In this document: one piece after another, positions 1 to 8,752 of the stretch
Numbering within the stretch: position 1 is the first letter of the stretch
How the letters are laid out: every line of letters begins with the position of its first letter
Assembly: GCF_900130055.1 (NCBI RefSeq)
Contig: NZ_FQXU01000010.1
Location: 51,270 to 115,269, forward strand
DNA: 64,000 nt
From: Clostridium intestinale DSM 6191
GTDB taxonomy: Bacteria; Bacillota; Clostridia; Clostridiales; Clostridiaceae
Direction of reading: 5' to 3'
Program-made: the position numbers and the translations under genes
The notes under the pieces: generated by a model
Told to the model about the DNA's origin: nothing
The model's database searches: none
What the model saw: only the letters and a program-made list of their open reading frames with translations

Positions 1-6
1 ATTTAA

Positions 7-77
7 GAAACCGTTTCAGACCATTCAGTAATTATGTTCAAATGTTGAATTTTTTTCACTTTCTGAAATTTTTTTCA
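7..77. promoter_or_regulatory. candidate RpiR operator region
   Basis: Two short inverted repeats lie just upstream of the RpiR-type regulator: GAAACCGTTTC at 7-17 and TGAAA-N4-TTTCA at 64-77, plus a duplicated TTTTTTTCAC. RpiR family proteins often bind such dyads next to their own gene. The assignment rests on position and symmetry only, and the gene to the left is outside the window. Confidence 0.3.
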
Positions 78-120
78 CCACTTTTTCTTTTATCGTTAAT
101 TATTGAAACGAGGTGTTATT

Positions 121-897
121 TTGAATTTTTTTAATTATATTGAAAAAACAAGAGTAAATTTAAATAAAAATGAAAATGAACTGTTGCAGTATTTTATAGA
201 AAACGCAAGCTCTGTTAAAAGCATGAAAATTCAAGATGTATCAAAAAAGACCTTTGTTTCTACAGCTGCAATAATAAGATTTTGTAAAAAGCTAGGCTTT
301 AGCGGCTATTCAGAATTTAAAAATACTTTATATCATACTGTGGAAAACCAAGAAGATAATAATAAACTTCAAAGTCCTAAAAATATTGGATCACACTTTG
401 ATATATTTGATGATATATTGAAAACTAAAAACCTTATTAATGATTCGGTTATTGATGAAATAGTAGATTTAATCTATGAAAGTAATAGATTGGAGTTTTA
501 TGGGGAAGGTTCTTCAAGAATAGTTTGTGAAGATATGACTAGACGATTTAGATTAGTAGAAAAACAAGCATATTATTATGATGATACAAGTCTTATGTAT
601 TTATCTGCATCTAATTTAAACTCAAAAGATTTAGCATTTTGTATATCTATGTCTGGAGAAACATCTCAAATCGTCAAAGCTGCAAATATTGCTAAAACAA
701 AAAAAGCTACTGTAATATCAGTAACCACTATGAGCAATAATACTTTATCTAACATTGCTCACAAACCTTTATTTGTATGCTCTACTAGATACTCAGTTGG
801 AGAGATGAACTTTGTTTCAAGAATTCCTGCAACTACTGTATTAGAATATATATTTAATAAATACCTTCATAAATATTCCAATTCTAATCCTCAGTAA
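121..897 (+). CDS. MurR/RpiR family transcriptional regulator
   Basis: This is a sugar-phosphate-responsive regulator with an N-terminal HTH_6 domain (about residues 1-75) and a C-terminal SIS domain (about 100-230) that would bind a phosphosugar ligand. The reading frame is open from a TTG at 103, but the ribosome site CGAGGTG at 109-115 fits the TTG at 121, giving about 258 residues, the usual family length. The gene stands alone between the window edge and a convergent Crp/Fnr-type gene, so its target is not visible; RpiR proteins usually sit beside the sugar or amino-sugar genes they control, which may lie to the left. The family call is firm; the ligand is unknown. Confidence 0.88.
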   Translation: MNFFNYIEKTRVNLNKNENELLQYFIENASSVKSMKIQDVSKKTFVSTAAIIRFCKKLGFSGYSEFKNTLYHTVENQEDNNKLQSPKNIGSHFDIFDDILKTKNLINDSVIDEIVDLIYESNRLEFYGEGSSRIVCEDMTRRFRLVEKQAYYYDDTSLMYLSASNLNSKDLAFCISMSGETSQIVKAANIAKTKKATVISVTTMSNNTLSNIAHKPLFVCSTRYSVGEMNFVSRIPATTVLEYIFNKYLHKYSNSNPQ

Positions 898-929
898 AAA
901 GCGGAGATTTACTCATATAAATCTTCCGC
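897..929 (-). terminator. intrinsic terminator of the YeiL-like gene
   Basis: A GCGGA/GATTTA hairpin with its complement overlaps the last codons of the minus-strand gene and is followed on that strand by five T residues. On the plus strand there is no T tract, so it serves mainly the minus-strand gene. Confidence 0.65.
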
Positions 930-1583
930 AAGTCCTCTTAATACCTCTTCATCTATAATTTCATAATAATTTTTCTTCTTTCTTATTATTGATTTACTAC
1001 ATAAAGAATTTAGAGTCCTTAATAAATGTCTGTAGCTAGCTCCTAAAAGCTCTGCAGTTTCTGTAAGATTTTCTTTAAAGGTGTTTTTTTCTTTATTAGA
1101 TAATATATAACTAGCCACTCTATTTTCTAAAGGGTACAATAAATTAATTGAACTATACTTACTTAACCTTGTAAGTTTTTCAGCCAATCCATCGCATATA
1201 AATCTTAAAAACTTACTATCTTCAATGGAGTATTTTCTTATATGTTCAAAAGCTATTCCAACGCAGTAGGTTTCTTCAATAGCTTGAACACTACAGTCAG
1301 CTTTATTAAAGTACATAAATTCAACGTCACCTATTACCTTAAATGGTGTATAAAAACACAATAACAGAGACTTTCCATTGCTCATTACAGTGTAAACTTT
1401 AGCTTTTCCACTAACAAAAAAATATAAGTACTCTAAATCCTCTTGTACTCTACATATATGTTCACCCTTATTAAACTTAAATAAATGCATATAGGGTTTC
1501 ATATCATTACTGAAAACCTCGTCTATTTGATATTTATTTATATAGTTTTCTAAAATCTTCTTATCAATAATCTTTTCTCCCAT
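909..1583 (-). CDS. Crp/Fnr family regulator, YeiL-like
   Basis: A 224-residue regulator with an N-terminal cyclic-nucleotide-binding beta-barrel (about residues 20-140) and a C-terminal winged helix (about 150-215, containing the ASYRHLLRTL recognition-helix segment). It lacks a Fnr-type N-terminal cysteine cluster, so an Fe-S sensor is not indicated. It is transcribed away from two DMT/DUF606 transporter genes and a perfect 16-bp palindrome lies in the shared intergenic space, so it probably controls itself and the transporters. YeiL-like regulators beside DUF606 transporters are a recurrent arrangement. The effector is unknown. Confidence 0.85.
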   Translation of the reverse strand: MGEKIIDKKILENYINKYQIDEVFSNDMKPYMHLFKFNKGEHICRVQEDLEYLYFFVSGKAKVYTVMSNGKSLLLCFYTPFKVIGDVEFMYFNKADCSVQAIEETYCVGIAFEHIRKYSIEDSKFLRFICDGLAEKLTRLSKYSSINLLYPLENRVASYILSNKEKNTFKENLTETAELLGASYRHLLRTLNSLCSKSIIRKKKNYYEIIDEEVLRGLAEDLYE

Positions 1584-1643
1584 ATATTAACTCCACCCTC
1601 AATTTTACTCCAATAATAACATTAAAATTATAGCATAAATTCA

Positions 1644-1659
1644 TATGACATATGTCATA
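1644..1659. promoter_or_regulatory. palindromic operator between yeiL-like gene and transporters
   Basis: TATGACATATGTCATA is a perfect 16-bp palindrome in the divergent intergenic region. Its core TGACATATGTCA resembles the 14-bp dyads bound by PrfA-type members of the Crp/Fnr family. It is the natural candidate site for the adjacent Crp/Fnr regulator. Confidence 0.6.
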
Positions 1660-1717
1660 ATATCATTTATCTAATCTATGATAAATTTATATTAATCGTA
1701 GAAAAAGGAGAAATGTT

Positions 1718-2140
1718 ATGTATAAAATATATTCTGCTCTAATAGGTATTTTAATTACTATAATGATTGTTTTTAACGGAAAACTCTCTTCCTCTTTGGG
1801 TAATTATACTGCTATTATAATAATTCATCTTACTGGACTTATTGCAATGATTATTTGGGTTATAGTAAAAAAACAAAAAATATCTTTTGATAAAAACATT
1901 CCACTTTATATCTATAGTGCCGGTTTAATAGGAATTTTTACTGTTTTATTTACAAATATGAGTTTTAATTATTTAGGAGCTTCTCTAACTCTTTCTTTAG
2001 GCCTCTTGGGTCAATCTGTAGCTTCAATACTTATAGATCATTATGGTTTTCTTGGAGCTGAAGTTGTTAAATTTAATAAACAAAAGCTTATTGGATTAAT
2101 TGCTATTTCTTTAGGTATTTTTATAATGAGCGTATATTAA
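1718..2140 (+). CDS. DMT superfamily transporter, DUF606/YdcZ type, subunit 1
   Basis: A 140-residue very hydrophobic protein with about four to five transmembrane helices, one half of a drug/metabolite-transporter fold. Members of DUF606 are usually encoded as adjacent pairs that presumably heterodimerise, and the next gene is the partner. The start has the ribosome site AAAAGGAGAAATG. It is divergent from the YeiL-like regulator, which probably controls it. The substrate is not known for the family. Confidence 0.8.
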   Translation: MYKIYSALIGILITIMIVFNGKLSSSLGNYTAIIIIHLTGLIAMIIWVIVKKQKISFDKNIPLYIYSAGLIGIFTVLFTNMSFNYLGASLTLSLGLLGQSVASILIDHYGFLGAEVVKFNKQKLIGLIAISLGIFIMSVY

Positions 2141-2152
2141 GGGGGATTATCT

Positions 2153-2608
2153 ATGATTTTAATTATAATATTATCTATACTAGCTGGTGCCTCTACGGTA
2201 ATTGCTAGAAATATAAACTCTTCTTTAGCAGAAAAAATAGGACTAGTTCAAGGAACCTTTTATAACTATGTTACTGGACTTGCTGGAGGAATACTTGTTT
2301 TCCTTATAAGCAGAGAATTTATGAATTTTTCCACTGATACCTTAAAATCTGTACCATTTTGGGCATATTTAGGTGGACTAGTCGGTGTACTGGTTGTATC
2401 TTCATCTAATATTGTTACTCCCAAGGTTCCAGCTTTTTATCTAACCCTATTAATGTTTATAGGACAACTTTTTTCAGGAATGGTTGTTGATTACTTTAAA
2501 GACGGTGTGTTATCTAAAGGTAAGTTGATTGGTGGTATTCTTATATTAATAGGTCTTACCTATAACTTGTTTGTTGATAAAAAAGCATCAGAAGAAGAAT
2601 TAGTTTAA
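2153..2608 (+). CDS. DMT superfamily transporter, DUF606/YdcZ type, subunit 2
   Basis: A 151-residue DUF606 protein with about five transmembrane helices, beginning 12 bp after its partner with a GGGGGATT ribosome site. The glycine-rich ends of helices and the Asn-Ile-Asn-Ser-Ser-Leu-Ala segment near the N-terminus are characteristic of this small DMT family. The stop codon overlaps the stop of the convergent gerB-like gene, and a shared hairpin terminates both. A third paralogue lies at 57784. Confidence 0.8.
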   Translation: MILIIILSILAGASTVIARNINSSLAEKIGLVQGTFYNYVTGLAGGILVFLISREFMNFSTDTLKSVPFWAYLGGLVGVLVVSSSNIVTPKVPAFYLTLLMFIGQLFSGMVVDYFKDGVLSKGKLIGGILILIGLTYNLFVDKKASEEELV

Positions 2609-2627
2609 CTGACTAATTCTTCTTTTT
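2591..2627. terminator. bidirectional terminator
   Basis: A 13-bp stem (2592-2604 with 2612-2624) covers the overlapping 3' ends of the DMT gene and the convergent gerB-like gene; a T-rich run follows on the plus strand. Confidence 0.75.
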
Positions 2628-3694
2628 ATTATTGTTATAATTAATAAAAGTATAGGAAGTATATAAAACAATGGTAGCCACAAAGTAAATGGTATTATTT
2701 TAGTTCCAACTTCTAGGTGTTCCGCTGCTGATGTTGACATATTTAACGACATATATAAAACTAAAGCGCATATTGGAATAATAAATTTTCTATAATTTTT
2801 AGAATAGGTTAGTATTTGAATAGACTTCAAAGCACAATATAAATGAATATATAACTTAAAGAAAAGCGTAGTTAAAAAATATAAAACATTTATGGCATCC
2901 AAATTTTCAATAAAATGACCTACATTTATTACCCTTACTAGTCTATACATAGGAAAAATGGAGCTAGAAAATGTTGTTTCTCCAAAAACTGATACAGCTA
3001 TAATATCTAAAAGCGCTATAAATAGTCCAGCTATAGTTATCCCTTTTATTGTGCTTTTAAATATATTACTAGAATCTTTTACTATAGGCCAAATCATTGC
3101 AAATTCTATACTTTGCCCAAATGTTTGAGTAATTCCTAATGGAAATACTGCATCTTTAATATCTTCCCACCCTTTTCCAAAGAAAGGTTTAATATATTGA
3201 TAATTTATAACATCTGATTGTGCTAGTAGTATAATTTCAATTATTGATAATATAGCCATTATGGGGAAAAATAATTGTGAAATCCTCGCAACAGTTTTTA
3301 TTCCACTAAATAGTGCATACATTATTACTAAAATAAATATCAATTCAACTACAAACATAGGCGTTTTAGGTAAAATAGTTGTGGGTATTAATATCTGTAA
3401 ATCACTTAAAGCTCTTCCACCATCATAAATAAATTCTAGGGCATATATCCATGCTATTGGTGTTCCTATAAAAAAGCCTAATTGAGCTGGATACCATTCA
3501 ATTAATGTTAGTCCAGAATTAAGTTTCATTAGGGTGTAATATACAATGTTAATTAAAATGCCGATTAATGTGGATAAAAGAACAGATGCCCAAGCAGCTC
3601 TACCTGCATGAGTAGAAAAACCAAATATAATTGTACTACCTATTTCAAATAACAGCAGCATTGAGAATAATTGCTTACTTGATATCTCTTCCAT
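2600..3694 (-). CDS. GerAB/GerKB-type spore germination permease
   Basis: The B subunit of a germinant receptor, a 364-residue APC-superfamily inner-membrane protein with about ten transmembrane helices; it is thought to carry the germinant-binding pocket in GerA receptors. Family hallmarks include the N-terminal Ser-Lys-Gln-Leu segment followed by a helix and the amphipathic segments between helices. It is last in an A-C-small peptide-B order and its ribosome site (AAGGAG) overlaps the stop of the 43-codon gene before it. Expression is expected in the forespore. Confidence 0.9.
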   Translation of the reverse strand: MEEISSKQLFSMLLLFEIGSTIIFGFSTHAGRAAWASVLLSTLIGILINIVYYTLMKLNSGLTLIEWYPAQLGFFIGTPIAWIYALEFIYDGGRALSDLQILIPTTILPKTPMFVVELIFILVIMYALFSGIKTVARISQLFFPIMAILSIIEIILLAQSDVINYQYIKPFFGKGWEDIKDAVFPLGITQTFGQSIEFAMIWPIVKDSSNIFKSTIKGITIAGLFIALLDIIAVSVFGETTFSSSIFPMYRLVRVINVGHFIENLDAINVLYFLTTLFFKLYIHLYCALKSIQILTYSKNYRKFIIPICALVLYMSLNMSTSAAEHLEVGTKIIPFTLWLPLFYILPILLLIITIIKRRISQLN

Positions 3695-3705
3695 AACAAA
3701 ACTCC

Positions 3706-3837
3706 TTATTCAATGTATTTTCTTATAAGCCAAGAAAATACAGACAACAAAATTCCCAGAATTAAAATAAATATAGGCATTATTTCAGGATAGTCTAACA
3801 TGTATTCTGATTTCCAAGGAAATAAATATTTACTCAT
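3706..3837 (-). CDS. 43-aa single-pass peptide inside the germinant receptor operon
   Basis: A 43-codon gene with a GGAGGG ribosome site 10 nt before ATG, tightly packed between the gerC- and gerB-like genes. The peptide starts MSKYLFPWKSEY and has one predicted transmembrane helix (about residues 20-38) with a basic C-terminal tail. Small D subunits of one or two transmembrane segments modulate some GerA-type receptors in Bacillus and Clostridium; this is shorter than the usual two-helix form. Function is inferred from position. Confidence 0.65.
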   Translation of the reverse strand: MSKYLFPWKSEYMLDYPEIMPIFILILGILLSVFSWLIRKYIE

Positions 3838-3857
3838 ATTCTCTTACCCTCCATTTA

Positions 3858-5036
3858 TTAATTACTTTTTTCCATTATTGATTTATTATCAAAACCAGTT
3901 CCCTTTATCTTCACCTTAGAATTTACATTAATATTAATAGTTTTCCATAACTCATCCCAATTATCTTTATATAATGAATGCCACTGCTTTGGATATTTTC
4001 CATGTATTATAGTTCCAAAACCAAAAACATCTACCCCGCAGTTATGTTTTACATATTTGATTGTGTCATTTACCAAGTTTTCAATGTCTTTAGAATATAA
4101 GTCCTCTATGTAGTGTATATTTTTAACTTCACTAAAATCTAATCCTGCACTACTGTCTATAATATTTGCCTCCATAAAAACATCTATTTCTATAGTTATC
4201 TCTCCATTATCAATGGTGGGTGTAACCCTCGTTTTTACTTTAGTAATTTCTCCTGATACCTTGCCTAATTTTTTTAACTTGTCAGCATTAACACATATAT
4301 AATTTTGACGAAGCTTATTTTTTACTATCATGATACCTTTAAGCTCTTTAATCCCTATAAACTTAATCAATTTATCTTCATTAAACACAGCTCCACCTAT
4401 AACCCCAACTGTCTTCTCGTTGTTTTCACAAGAATCTCCTATAATATCATACTCTCCAACAACACAAATACAAGGCTGAATACCGCTTTCATTTATCATA
4501 TAAATAAAATCCTTTATATACATTTTAGTCGCTGTATTTAAATCTCTGAGCTTATCAATCTTTTTAACTGAATTATACTCTAAATAGCTCTTCAAACTTA
4601 GAGCATCTATTGCTTTTCCTTTTGAAAAAGTTATAAAAGCTTTCATAGGTATCTCAGGCATACGTGGAAAAAAATCTAAAACCTCTTCTAATCCATTTTT
4701 AGCCATTTCTTCTCCAATTATTATACCCTCAAGCTGTGAAAAAACTAATTTCCTTGACAATTTTTTTGATATCTTACTGCATATATCAACCATACCTTCT
4801 CCCTTTTCTGATATCAAAATAAATTCATCCAGTGGAGAGCTACTTAAATTAGACCCTGAACTCTTATTAGCTTTAGGATAGGTTGATAGCAGAGTCAATT
4901 TTATTTGTCCATCCTCTAGCTTATCAATTCCTACTCCAGAGACTATAAAGACAAAATCAAGTTCTTGTTGATCCCAACAACCCGTTAAAGTGAATGAAAT
5001 TATAATAGCTACAATGAAAATCCTCTTAATCTTCAT
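3858..5036 (-). CDS. GerAC/GerKC-type germination lipoprotein
   Basis: The C subunit of a germinant receptor: a lipoprotein with lipobox LTGC about 20 residues from the start, followed by the family-typical WDQQELD sequence. I place the start at the ATG at 5036, which has AAGGAGG about 10 nt upstream; an in-frame GTG at 5057 overlaps that ribosome site and is less likely. The mature protein (about 370 residues) would sit on the outer face of the inner spore membrane. The start lies inside the end of the gerA-like gene, so the two are translationally coupled. Confidence 0.9.
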   Translation of the reverse strand: MKIKRIFIVAIIISFTLTGCWDQQELDFVFIVSGVGIDKLEDGQIKLTLLSTYPKANKSSGSNLSSSPLDEFILISEKGEGMVDICSKISKKLSRKLVFSQLEGIIIGEEMAKNGLEEVLDFFPRMPEIPMKAFITFSKGKAIDALSLKSYLEYNSVKKIDKLRDLNTATKMYIKDFIYMINESGIQPCICVVGEYDIIGDSCENNEKTVGVIGGAVFNEDKLIKFIGIKELKGIMIVKNKLRQNYICVNADKLKKLGKVSGEITKVKTRVTPTIDNGEITIEIDVFMEANIIDSSAGLDFSEVKNIHYIEDLYSKDIENLVNDTIKYVKHNCGVDVFGFGTIIHGKYPKQWHSLYKDNWDELWKTININVNSKVKIKGTGFDNKSIMEKSN

Positions 5037-6585
5037 TCTTTTTATTTCCTCCTTCACTTATTCTTGAAACATCTTTTTTTGCAATAAATGAAGGTCTTTT
5101 TTTCATCAACCACCATGGAGCTCTAAAGAACACATCTTTTAATGATTTTGAATCAAGGGGTGCTAAAGGTGATAAATATGGAACCCCAAAAGACTCAAGT
5201 TTAGCCATATGTATCAGCATAATCAAAATCCCCATAAAGACCCCATATAAACCAAATGCTCCAGCTAAAATCATGAAACTAAATCTTAATACTCTGATCG
5301 ATAACCCTAAATTATATTGAGGAATAATAAATGAAGAAATACCTGTCACTGAAACTACTATAACCATTGATGCAGAAACAATTCCTGCCTGCACTGCTGC
5401 CTGACCAATAATCAGGGCTCCAACTATACTTACCGTCTGACTAGTCGTCCTGGGCAGCCTTACTCCCGCCTCTCTCAAAGCTTCAAAAAATATCTCCATG
5501 ACAATTGCTTCAACAAATACAGGAAAAGGAACATCTTCTCTTGATGCCCAAATATTTAGAAGCAACGCTTTTGGAAGCATCCCGGGGTGAAATGTTAACA
5601 CAGCTATATAAATCGATGGTAGAAATAAAGCTGTAGTTAAAGCTAAATATCGTATTATCCTAATCATTGCACTAGGAATATATCTTTCATAATAATCTTC
5701 ACTTGACTGTATAAACTGAATAAATGTTTGTGGAGCTATAAGTACTATTGGTGTATTATCAACAATTATTCCAACTTGACCTTCTAGTAAGCATGCAACT
5801 AATCTATCTGGTCTTTCAGTATATCCAATTTGAGAAAATATTGAATATCTATTATCTTCAATAAGCTCTTCTATATATCCGCTCTCTAAAATAACATCAA
5901 TATCAATTTTTAAAATTCTTTTCTTTATTTCATCTATTAAATGTTCCTCTGCAATTCCATCAATATATGTGATTATAACGTTAGTTTTTGTAAGCTTACC
6001 CACCTCCATTTTATTTACTTTCAATCTAGGAGTCTTTAATCTTCTTCTTATTAACGTTATGTTGGTCTCAATAAATTCTGTAAATCCTTCCCTTGGTCCT
6101 CTTGTTGCAGGTTCAGTAACAGGTTCCTCTATATTTCTTGTTTTAAAATTACAAACATCTATTATAAAACCTTCATCAATTTTATCTACTAATAAAATGA
6201 CTTTCCCACATAAGACATTATTAAGTATGTCTTTAATCAATGAAGTAGTTTTAATATCTGAAACCCAAATCTCTTGTTTTATATGGTTTTTAAGAAGCGT
6301 ATTTTCTTTTTCACTATAATCATGTGCAAATTTATTTAACGGCTTTAATATATATGAATTAATTTCTTCATTGTCACTAAAACCAACTAGAAAAAATATA
6401 ATAGCTGAATACTTATGGTTAATCATAAACTCTCTAAATATAATATCATCAGAACCCTTAATGATTTTTTTAAAATCCTTAATATCATTATTTAATAATC
6501 CTTCTAATTTTTTATTTTCAGCTAACCCATAATATTTTTCTAAATCATCTATATTTTCTTTTTTCTTCCTTGATAATTTAGACAT
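5026..6585 (-). CDS. GerAA/GerKA-type spore germination protein
   Basis: The A subunit of a germinant receptor, 519 residues from the ATG at 6585 (ribosome site GGAGG at 6592-6596; an in-frame GTG at 6600 is upstream of it). It has a soluble N-terminal region (about 1-270) with the family signature RGPREGFTE, then five to six transmembrane segments with the conserved TSQTVSIVGALIIGQAAVQAG-like helix region. First gene of the gerA-gerC-peptide-gerB operon. A weak sigma-G-like promoter lies upstream. Confidence 0.92.
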   Translation of the reverse strand: MSKLSRKKKENIDDLEKYYGLAENKKLEGLLNNDIKDFKKIIKGSDDIIFREFMINHKYSAIIFFLVGFSDNEEINSYILKPLNKFAHDYSEKENTLLKNHIKQEIWVSDIKTTSLIKDILNNVLCGKVILLVDKIDEGFIIDVCNFKTRNIEEPVTEPATRGPREGFTEFIETNITLIRRRLKTPRLKVNKMEVGKLTKTNVIITYIDGIAEEHLIDEIKKRILKIDIDVILESGYIEELIEDNRYSIFSQIGYTERPDRLVACLLEGQVGIIVDNTPIVLIAPQTFIQFIQSSEDYYERYIPSAMIRIIRYLALTTALFLPSIYIAVLTFHPGMLPKALLLNIWASREDVPFPVFVEAIVMEIFFEALREAGVRLPRTTSQTVSIVGALIIGQAAVQAGIVSASMVIVVSVTGISSFIIPQYNLGLSIRVLRFSFMILAGAFGLYGVFMGILIMLIHMAKLESFGVPYLSPLAPLDSKSLKDVFFRAPWWLMKKRPSFIAKKDVSRISEGGNKKNED

Positions 6586-6620
6586 AATATACCTCCACAC
6601 TAAAATATTTACACTGGGTA

Positions 6621-6649
6621 TAGTTTTTTCCGCAAAGCAAATAATATAC
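6621..6649 (-). promoter_or_regulatory. possible sigma-G promoter of the ger operon
   Basis: On the minus strand GTATA (6649-6645) is followed after 17 nt by AAAACTA (6627-6621). The -35 fits forespore sigma-G promoters, the -10 only partly. It is suggested mainly because ger receptor operons are sigma-G controlled. Confidence 0.3.
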
Positions 6650-6673
6650 TGGATATATGTGGGGTGCTGTAAT

Positions 6674-6703
6674 ATAAAAAGGCAACCTAAATAGGTCGCC
6701 TTT
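6674..6703 (-). terminator. terminator of the sigma/DUF4179 operon
   Basis: An 11-bp stem (6678-6688 with 6693-6703) is followed on the minus strand by TTTTTATATT, immediately downstream of the DUF4179 gene. Confidence 0.75.
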
Positions 6704-6713
6704 ACCGTTCATA

Positions 6714-8075
6714 TTATTTTAAATCTACTCTTATTTTCTGATCTTCTGCTAGTTTTATTCCATTTTTGGGTTTGTTAGTTGCTATTTTAGCATATTTTGA
6801 GAAGTCTTCTGACTCATTATAAGAAGTATAAGTAGTTGTGTAAACCCCTGTTGATCTATCAACTGGTATTTCAAGTGCACCTCCTTTACTAAACTCAAGT
6901 TCATTTCCATCTTTATCGTAAAAGTAGAAATCACCTGTGCTTAGCACTACTCCATTCTTTCTAAACTTAACTTTTATTTGATTCTTAGAGAATATAACAT
7001 CATCTATAGTAATACTTCCTTTATCATTTAAGTTAATAGTAGAAGGTAGCTTTTTAATATCTATTTTTTCTGTATATTCTCCTTTACCATCATAAGATTT
7101 TATAGGTATTATATTTATATACTCTGTCTCTTTATCAAGTCCTATAAACTCAAAAGTATTCGTCATTTTATTCCCATCAGTTCCTATAGATCCGTGATCA
7201 AGAGGTGTCGTAATATTTCCCCTTGAATCCTCTATTGCAAAATGCTGAAAGCTATTGGCATCCTCATCTGTATATTCGGTTATAACTATTTGATTTCCTA
7301 AAGGTGACATAGCCACTTTATCTATTTTAATACTATTAATTTTTACCCCATTATCAATTTTAACTTTTTTCTTAGGGGTAACTATTTTACTTACTGCTAC
7401 TACCTTACTCTTATCTACTGATGCTTCTATTTTCCAGTTGCCTTCTGTTTTTAAAGCTCTATCAGTAGATATTTCTATATTAAATTTATCTGTTAACTTT
7501 GTTTCAACTACATTAGCTCTATATACCCCTTTTAATATCTTATTAGTTTCAAGATATGCTTCATCTTTATAACTACTCCCACCACTTATGTTTTTACCAT
7601 TTACCTTTAAATCTAAGAAAGGTCTTAACTCAAAAGCCGACCAATAATCCTCATACTCTGACCTAGGTATATCCTTTTCACTTTCAGCAGTATAAAAAAT
7701 GTTTAAGAAGTTATCATCTGCTACTATGTTGTCTATAGTAAGTTTAATCCCCTTATCTTCGGCACTTATTCCTATAGAATTATTAAACTCTTGAAAGGTA
7801 CTTGCTTCTCCTACATACTCGGAGTTTTTATTTATATTAAAGTATTCTATAACATTGCTAACTGCTGCCTTAACGGAAGAAGAGTTAAACGCTAATAAAA
7901 TTGTTAAAGTCACCCCTGCAGCTGCAGCTATTTTTCTATAACTTATACTGTTTCTGCTCTTAGGTTCACTAGGTAATTCATCAATAATTTCACTTAATTT
8001 ATCATCTAATGTCTTAGGCACTGCCCAAGCTTCTTTATTAATTTTATTTTTAATAAGTTCGTCAAAACTACTCAT
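6714..8075 (-). CDS. DUF4179/DUF5643 membrane-anchored protein, likely anti-sigma partner
   Basis: A 453-residue protein with a cytosolic N-terminus (about 1-45), one transmembrane helix (about 47-67), then a large extracytoplasmic beta-rich part. It matches the DUF4179 plus DUF5643 architecture that is typically encoded directly after an ECF sigma factor. The ATG at 8075 overlaps the end of the sigma gene (ATGA-type overlap), so translation is coupled; an in-frame ATG at 8093 has no better ribosome site. Probably an anti-sigma factor that senses envelope stress, inferred from the pairing. Confidence 0.82.
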   Translation of the reverse strand: MSSFDELIKNKINKEAWAVPKTLDDKLSEIIDELPSEPKSRNSISYRKIAAAAGVTLTILLAFNSSSVKAAVSNVIEYFNINKNSEYVGEASTFQEFNNSIGISAEDKGIKLTIDNIVADDNFLNIFYTAESEKDIPRSEYEDYWSAFELRPFLDLKVNGKNISGGSSYKDEAYLETNKILKGVYRANVVETKLTDKFNIEISTDRALKTEGNWKIEASVDKSKVVAVSKIVTPKKKVKIDNGVKINSIKIDKVAMSPLGNQIVITEYTDEDANSFQHFAIEDSRGNITTPLDHGSIGTDGNKMTNTFEFIGLDKETEYINIIPIKSYDGKGEYTEKIDIKKLPSTINLNDKGSITIDDVIFSKNQIKVKFRKNGVVLSTGDFYFYDKDGNELEFSKGGALEIPVDRSTGVYTTTYTSYNESEDFSKYAKIATNKPKNGIKLAEDQKIRVDLK

Positions 8076-8622
8076 TATATACACCCCATTCACTATTTTC
8101 TAAAAGTTTTTTAAGTTTTTCCTTTGATCTACTGAGCCTAGATTTAACTGTCCCATTAGATATTTCTAAAACTTCGCTTATACTTTTTATACTCATATCT
8201 TCATAATAAAATAAGGTCAATATTACTCTAGAGTCTTTGTCCAACTTGTTTATATAATCAATCATATCACCGTTATGGTTATCTTCATAAGTTATATCAT
8301 AAACACCCATATCATCTTGAAGATCCACCCTCTTTTTCTTGTTTAATATACTATAACACTCATTTACAAGTATTCTCATAATCCATGCCTTAAAATTGTT
8401 TTTATCCTTCAGTTTATTTAAATTTTTAAATGCCTTGAGAACTGATTCACTTACTGAATCCTCAACATCATATTCATTTCTTAATATCCCCTTAGCAACC
8501 CTGTATAGAGACACTTTATAAGTTTCAATAAGTGTTGCAAATTCTTCCTTGCCTATTTCTTTCGTTTTTTCTCTTTTAAGTCCCATATTATAAATACTTA
8601 TTACGTTCTCCCCTACTTTCAA
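8068..8622 (-). CDS. ECF-type RNA polymerase sigma factor
   Basis: A sigma-70 family group IV factor with region 2 (about residues 20-90, containing YDVEDSVSESVLKAF) and region 4 helix-turn-helix (about 125-175, with ISEVLEISNGTVKSRLSRSKEKL). I choose the TTG at 8622, which is 7 nt from AGGAGG; a GTG at 8631 overlaps that site. It is coupled to the DUF4179 protein, its probable anti-sigma factor. The pair resembles SigV/SigM-like stress modules; the regulon is not visible. Confidence 0.9.
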   Translation of the reverse strand: MKVGENVISIYNMGLKREKTKEIGKEEFATLIETYKVSLYRVAKGILRNEYDVEDSVSESVLKAFKNLNKLKDKNNFKAWIMRILVNECYSILNKKKRVDLQDDMGVYDITYEDNHNGDMIDYINKLDKDSRVILTLFYYEDMSIKSISEVLEISNGTVKSRLSRSKEKLKKLLENSEWGVYNE

Positions 8623-8692
8623 ATTATTCACCTCCTACACTACTAAGATAAACTCATCTGTATAAAGGTTCCATTTTTGCATCAAGTTCATT

Positions 8693-8723
8693 ATAAAACA
8701 AAAAGAACCGTTATACACGGCTC
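8693..8723 (-). terminator. terminator of the ABC exporter operon
   Basis: Stem GAACCGT (8705-8711) with ACGGCTC (8717-8723), followed on the minus strand by TTTTTGTTTTAT. Confidence 0.75.
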
Positions 8724-8752
8724 CATTTATCTTATACTTTTATACCTCTTAC

